From: Reutealis trisperma
Lineage: Eukaryota > Streptophyta > Magnoliopsida > Malpighiales > Euphorbiaceae
Assembly: GCA_947687605.1 (NCBI GenBank)
Contig: CANTUT010000010.1
Coordinates: 1,065,501 to 1,129,500, forward strand
Length of the DNA stretch: 64,000 nucleotides
Reading direction: 5' to 3'
Shown here piece after piece: positions 58,641 through 64,000 of this stretch. Each line of letters opens with the position of its first letter. Position 1 is the stretch's first letter. The position numbers and the translations under genes were made by a program. The notes under the pieces were generated by a model. It searched no databases. It worked only from the letters and a program-made list of their open reading frames with translations, and was not told the origin of the DNA.

Positions 58641-60130
58641 AAAAAAAAACTCGAAAATGTGCCAGGTGACATGTGGCGTGCGCTACAACAGGCATGCCGC
58701 ATAAGCTTAATGCGGCGCCGCACCAAATTTTGCGAACTATTAATCCCCTATGAGCCTCACCTGTGCAGAAAATGACTTTTTTGTCCATTTCAGTCCAATT
58801 TTCAGCTATTTCTGACCCTACTTATCATGGTTTTTTCACATTTTCATTACCTAAGCTACCTTCACCCATTTTTTCTATAAATACCCCCCTTTCATCTTTC
58901 ATTCCAACACACCTCTTAAATTTGAATAAATTGCTATCCTCAAATTCCTCTCTTCTTCTCCCTCTAATCACTCTCTAATTAATTAATTAATCTTTTTAAT
59001 CAATTAATTAATTATCTCACCCTAACCAAGTTAATTAATCTGTTTAATTAACTAAAACTCTTTTTTTAATTAATCACTCAATTAATTAATTAATCTTTTT
59101 AATTAATTAATTAATCTTTTTAATTAATTAATTAATCACTATTTTTTCAAAAATCATTCCTTTTTCTAAAATCAAATTAATCATTTTTCTTAATTCACCA
59201 TTTCTCTAAATTAATTAATTAATCTTTTTAATTAATTAATTCATCTATTCTTTTTAATTAATTAATTAATCACTCTTTTTTCAAAAATCATTCCTTTTTC
59301 TAAAATCAAATTAATCATTTTCCTTAATTCACCATTTCTCTAAATAATTAATTAATCTTTTTAATTAATTAATTCATCTATTCTTTTTAATTAATTAATT
59401 CATCCATTCTTTTCATCATATTAATTAGTTAATTAATCATTTTAATTAATTAATTAATCTTCCAATCCATCCAATCACCCGGTCCCGATAAAACGGAACT
59501 TTGGTTTGATAAAATTTTTCATCCACCAAAAGTAAAGGTATCAGTCTTTTTCCCTCACTCTCAAAACACCCAAATCAAAATCAATCTGATCAACTTATAA
59601 ACCCTCTACTTAATCGTGGAACAAATTACGTGGGTTTTGATCCCCCATTCAGTTGGATACATAGGTACATTTAAAATTTAAATCCAAATTTCTATTAACC
59701 TCTTTTTCTCTTTTTAATTTGTAGATATTTTATTTTTCACTTTGCACTCATGTCATATTCATGCATCTTATTTACAATTATCATCTTATAATATAAATGT
59801 CATTCATGAAATTCAATTTTCAAGTTAAATTAAACTTAAGAGCCAAATTTTGATTATTTAAAACTAAAAATTTAGTCCCCAAACTCAATCTAGTTCGAGA
59901 CTAGTGATTTTATCCATGGGCAAATTAAAGTAAAAATTAATAAATTGAAGTCAATTTGGATTTTTCCTTAATATTTTTCCAACTAAATAAAATTAAAGTG
60001 GCGACTCCTAAAATCATTTTTAAAATCAACCAAATCTGAACCTGAGGGTTCCTTCATGAGTCTAAATCCGAATGAGCATCTCGATTCCCTCTAGCAAACC
60101 GGATCAGTGCTCGGGCGAAACCTCACAATA
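58640..60130 (+). mobile_element. LTR end and leader of a Tat/Ogre-like Ty3/gypsy retrotransposon (partial)
   Basis: A promoter-like TCTATAAATACCCCC (~58874-58888) is followed by a leader and, at 59999-60008, by TGGCGACTCC, the arginine-tRNA primer-binding sequence typical of Tat/Ogre elements, directly after ...AAATTAAAG. Further on is a GC-richer stretch to GCGAAACCTCACA (60116-60128), after which AT-rich DNA begins. CGGTCCCGATAAAACGGAAC and TTTGGTTTGAT at ~59480-59505 add to the resemblance. The LTR start and target duplication were not found and no coding region follows, so this is a truncated or solo fragment. Confidence 0.5.
58973..59460. repeat. TTAATTAA-rich array with a 134-bp tandem duplication
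   Basis: Many AATTAATTAATTAATC blocks. A unit containing AAATCATTCCTTTTTCTAAA and CACCATTTCTCTAAAT occurs at 59151 and again at 59285, offset 134 bases. Confidence 0.8.
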
Positions 60131-61091
60131 TATATATTTTAAATTTTAAAATTTTGTTTTATGTTTCCAAAATTAATTTTTTTCAATACATATTTTAAAA
60201 AATATACAGTTTGTAAAAAAAATATTAGTTCAAAAAATTTATTATTTCATACAAGTTTAAAAAATAAAAAATTTAAAAATAACATATAAATATTACTATA
60301 TCACAAGAATTATAATTTTGAAATTTTTTTCACAAAAATTATTATTTCATAAAAATTATATTTTCATACAAATTTAACAAATCCAAAAAAAAAAAAACAT
60401 TGTTACAAACATATAAATATTATTATTTTAAAAAATTATTATCTAAACAAAATTATTAAAGTTTAACAGAATCCAAAAAAAAAAATTGTTGATCTTGATA
60501 CTTAAATGATGGAAATATTAAAATTATATATATCCTTAAAATACAATTAATATACATTATATATATCCTTTAAACATAATTAATTATCCATATCTATTAT
60601 TTCAAAATTAAAATTATTGCCATTATAATTTGTATTTCTGATTAATTTGTAAATTATTGTTATTACTGTTTGTATTCTTTATTATTATTATTATTATAAC
60701 TTGTTTGAATTTTTTTGGTGATAATAATTTTCAAAAAAAATTATTATTACAAACAACATACAAATATGGTTATTTCACACAAATTTAACAAAAATAATAA
60801 GACAATAATTTTTTAAAAGACCATGTGAAAAGTAAGTTTCAATTTGATGTATTATTTAATATAATATTTTATAAATTTTAATATAATTTTCCAAACTTTT
60901 ATTATTAATTAATATGATGAAACTAGTAATAATATATTTTAATTGTTATATGTTTATAAAAATAAATATTTTTTTGAAAATAAATAAATATTTTAATTAA
61001 AATTATATATAATGGAAGAATATAGTTATAGTAATTATGTGTATTATTATTTTATATATTCAATTGATGTATGAATTTCTAAGAAAAAGTC
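60131..61091. other. AT-rich DNA without recognised gene
   Basis: Highly AT-rich, with short ATT runs near 60680. No element resolved. Confidence 0.5.
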
Positions 61092-61233
61092 TTAAAAGTA
61101 TATTTAATATGCTATAATATAATATAATATAATTTAATATAATCAAATAAATTTTCAGTATAAATATTATACTAAAAATACATTTGATTATATGATATTA
61201 TATTGCATTACAGCATGCTAAATATAATCTAAA
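61092..61233. mobile_element. MITE family 1, copy D
   Basis: Left TTAAAAGTATATTTAATATG, inverted right ATTTAGATTATATTTAGCAT. Both continue GCT.TAAT..AATATAAT and ATAATCAAAT..ATTTT.AGTATA. The inverted repeat spans nearly the whole element. Confidence 0.65.
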
Positions 61234-62200
61234 TGTTCCACTAAAGAAATCCACCTTATTACAAATGTGCTCATGGTGATCATGATCACAAGGACATAAA
61301 ACAAATTCTTTTTTTTTTTTTTTGGATTTGTTACACTTTATATGAAACAATAAATTTTTTATATACTTTTTTTTACAAATTATATATTTTTTATTATATT
61401 AAAAAATAATTAATTTTGAAAATTAAAAACAAACTTTTAAAAATTTTAAATAGATATGAAAATATAAATTATTTTTTTTAAATTGAGCATTATACACCAT
61501 AAAACCATTATTTTAAATACCGGTTTTGTAGACCAGAAATCTAGCATGTTTGTATACTTTTTTTTTTTAAAAATTGGCATATTTTAGTAATTATTTCTGT
61601 AAAAAAGCATAGGTAGGTCAATTGATTTTTATTTTTTTTTTTTTAACTTGGCTGTCTCTTATTGGTTATAAAACTTGATATTATGCCTAACGGCCAAAGC
61701 TTTTATGGCTTATTATTTTTAAATATGCAGTCAAGAATATTGTTGGATTTTTCTTTATTTTTTTAGTTTTTCAGAAAATTAAGATTTGATTGAACAACGA
61801 CTTTCATTTGAGTTATATGGTTGTTTTCAAATAATTATTTTAAAATTTTCGCGCTAGGTGTGAAGTAGTGTTTAAAAAAAGTCAATTCATTAATTTTTTC
61901 ATATTATTTTATTTTTATAAGTTTCAATTAAAGATTATTTAGATAAATATATTGGATTTTTTTTATTATTTCTTAATTAATTCATACATTTTATTTATAT
62001 TAATATTTAAAAATTATCATAAACTAATATTTTTAGATTTAATATAATAATAATAATTTACATCTATTTAAATATTCTTGAAAAATATAAATTAAAAAAT
62101 AATAAAAATATGCCCAAAATGTGAATGTGGGACTAATTTTTTGGAGCAATGTTTTTTACTATTATTTTTCATAGAAGAATTTAAAATATTTTAAAAATAA
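61234..62200. other. AT-rich DNA before the satellite array
   Basis: T-rich and A-rich runs. No gene or element resolved. Confidence 0.5.
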
Positions 62201-62307
62201 AAGTTATATAAAGATCATTTGGTATACGTTAAGTATACGTTTGGTATCTATAACTAGTTTAATATATATGTATTGCAAATTTTAAAAAATTAAAAATATA
62301 AACTAAC

Positions 62308-62460
<153 letters not shown>

Positions 62461-62704
62461 AAAATTTGATATATGTTGAGTATATAGTTAGTATATGCAA
62501 TTACTTTAATATATATATATAGATCGCAAATTTGAAAAATTAAACAGATAAACTAATAACAAATAGTATACGATATACTAATAACAAATAGTATACGTAT
62601 ACCGAAATTTGGTATACGTTCAGTAAATATTTGGTATATGCAACTACTTTAATATATAGATATTGTAAATTTGAAAAAAATTAAAAATATAAACTAACTG
62701 TAAA

Positions 62705-62706
62705 TA

Positions 62707-62799
<93 letters not shown>

Positions 62800-62800
62800 A
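62705..62800. repeat. (TA)n microsatellite, ~95 bp, at the same place in another unit
   Basis: Starts after CTGTAAATAG and ends before AAAAATTTGTTGCG, the same unit position as the run at 62308. A TATATATGTATATATATA break lies near its end. Confidence 0.95.
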
Positions 62801-63506
62801 AAATTTGTTGCGTTAAGTATATGCAACTAATATATATATATATATGTGTGTGTCTCTGTGTGTGTGTGTGTGTGTATTGTTAATTTGAAAATATTAAAAA
62901 TATAAACTAATAGTAAATGGTATACATACACCAAAATTTGTTACACATTAAGCATATATTTGGTATATGTAACCCCCTTATATATACATATATTGCAATT
63001 TTGAAAAAAGTAAAAAAATGTAAACTAACAGTAAATGGTATACGTATACGAAAATAGGGTATGTATTAGATATATATATGTTTTGAAATAATATCCATTC
63101 CATGTAATTTTTTGTATATATTTCGTATATATTTGTATATAATATAATGTATTTCGTATATATTTGGTATATTTTTTGAGTTTGCATAAAAAATATAATT
63201 TTTTAATTGATTTTTTTAGTATTTTACAATTTAATTATAAAATTGATTTTTTATTGTCAATTTTTTTTTATTTTTTCTTCGAGAATAGTTAAGAATTTTT
63301 TTAATGTATTCAAGTAAAGTAACCATAACAAAACTAATTCACAAAGAAGAGGAAGGAGACGAGACCAAGGGGTAATGAGGTGATAAAAAGAAAAAGTAAA
63401 GGACAAAAAAAGTGAAAAAAAAAAAAAAAAAAAGAAGAGGAAGACAATTCTATGTATTTTTAAGACAAGAAAAAAAATAATGGGTTAATTAAAATATGAG
63501 ATTTGA

Positions 63507-63585
63507 TAAGGTATAATCTAATGGTAAGTGCATATAAGGCCTGAGCAATAAACTCAGGTTCGATTCTCCTTCTCTCTAAAAAAAT
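63507..63585 (+). repeat. tRNA-derived SINE head (or tRNA pseudogene)
   Basis: GGTATAATCTAATGGTAAGT resembles a polymerase III A box and GGTTCGATTCTCC (63558-63570) a good B box, with an imperfect CTGAGCAATAAACTCAG stem-loop between them. No tRNA cloverleaf can be closed, and a CTCTCTAAAAAAA tail follows. It sits inside the satellite array. Confidence 0.55.
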
Positions 63586-64000
63586 AAGGAAAATTTTCAA
63601 AAATAACCAAAAAAAGGCAAAAAAATATCATTTTCATTGTGCTCATGAAAAAAATTTTAAAATACCGTCTAAACTTCAAAAAATAATATTTTTACTGAGT
63701 TATATGTTAGGCATATTTTTTGAATTTGTTCACAAAAAAAAAACTTAGAAAATGATAAAAAATAAAAAGATATTAATTTACATTACATTGTTGTATACCA
63801 ATAACTTTATATACAAATTGCAAATTTGTAAAAGATAAAAAGATATAATAATAGTAAATGGTATATGCATATCAAAATTCGATATATATTAAGTATATTA
63901 TATATATATATATTGCAAATTTGAAAAAAATTAAAAAGATAAACTCAGTAAATGGTATACATATATCAAAATTTGGTATATATTAAGTATATGTTTAGTA

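Noticed and set aside
63507..63585. Functional tRNA gene
   Set aside because: Only A and B boxes are present; no acceptor stem or cloverleaf can be formed.

Overview
The window is nuclear DNA of a flowering plant, most likely a eudicot. The signs are four GT-AG spliced genes of plant families, very AT-rich intergenic DNA, many (TA)n runs, and plant-type transposable elements (Ty1/copia, Tat/Ogre-like gypsy, L1-type LINEs with a plant RNase H domain, CACTA, PIF/Harbinger, hAT-like and Mutator-like MITEs, a TRIM, SINE traces). The species cannot be named from the sequence. There are no rRNA genes, intact tRNA genes, CRISPR arrays or bacterial features.

Four protein genes are supported. (1) 2614-3510, minus: a single-exon PDX1 homologue whose catalytic residues are replaced, so a PDX1.2-type pseudoenzyme of the vitamin B6 pathway. 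(2) 15104-18943, plus: an apparently intact CC-NB-LRR immune receptor of the RPS2/RPS5 type, followed at 19677-20775 by the decayed remains of a second one. (3) 21274-22238, minus: a four-exon Aux/IAA repressor of the IAA7/14/17 type. (4) 33622-37539, minus: a three-exon Aux/IAA of the IAA6/IAA19 type with large, microsatellite-bearing introns. The two Aux/IAA genes are a same-strand pair 11.4 kb apart. Both keep an EAR motif, a GWPPV degron and a PB1 domain, so both should encode auxin-labile transcriptional repressors.

The rest is mostly mobile DNA. From 1 to 8.5 kb there is a copia 3' end with its LTR, a retroposon with a 15-bp target duplication, a long inverted-repeat element and two LINE fragments. 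From 9 to 14.7 kb there is a CACTA element with a tandemly doubled interior, a Harbinger MITE and repeats of a TATAC-rich satellite family. From 24 to 30 kb there are a second Harbinger-like MITE, a TRIM carrying a 38-bp minisatellite, and Mutator-like and hAT-like MITEs. From 38.5 to 43.4 kb there are a decayed CACTA element and a foldback element. From 43.4 to 54.4 kb there are no recognisable genes, only AT-rich DNA with a small LINE insertion and MITE and SINE traces. From 54.5 to 60.1 kb there are a retroposon split by a MITE, an hAT-like MITE and a Tat/Ogre-like LTR with its primer-binding site. From 62.2 kb to the end lies a second array of the TATAC satellite, inverted relative to the one at 14.3 kb and swollen by (TA)n runs.

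I found no wholly new gene system. The most notable points are the strongly diverged PDX1-like pseudoenzyme, the TATAC satellite family with (TA)n runs inside its units, the TRIM/minisatellite composite, and a MITE family with four copies in the window.
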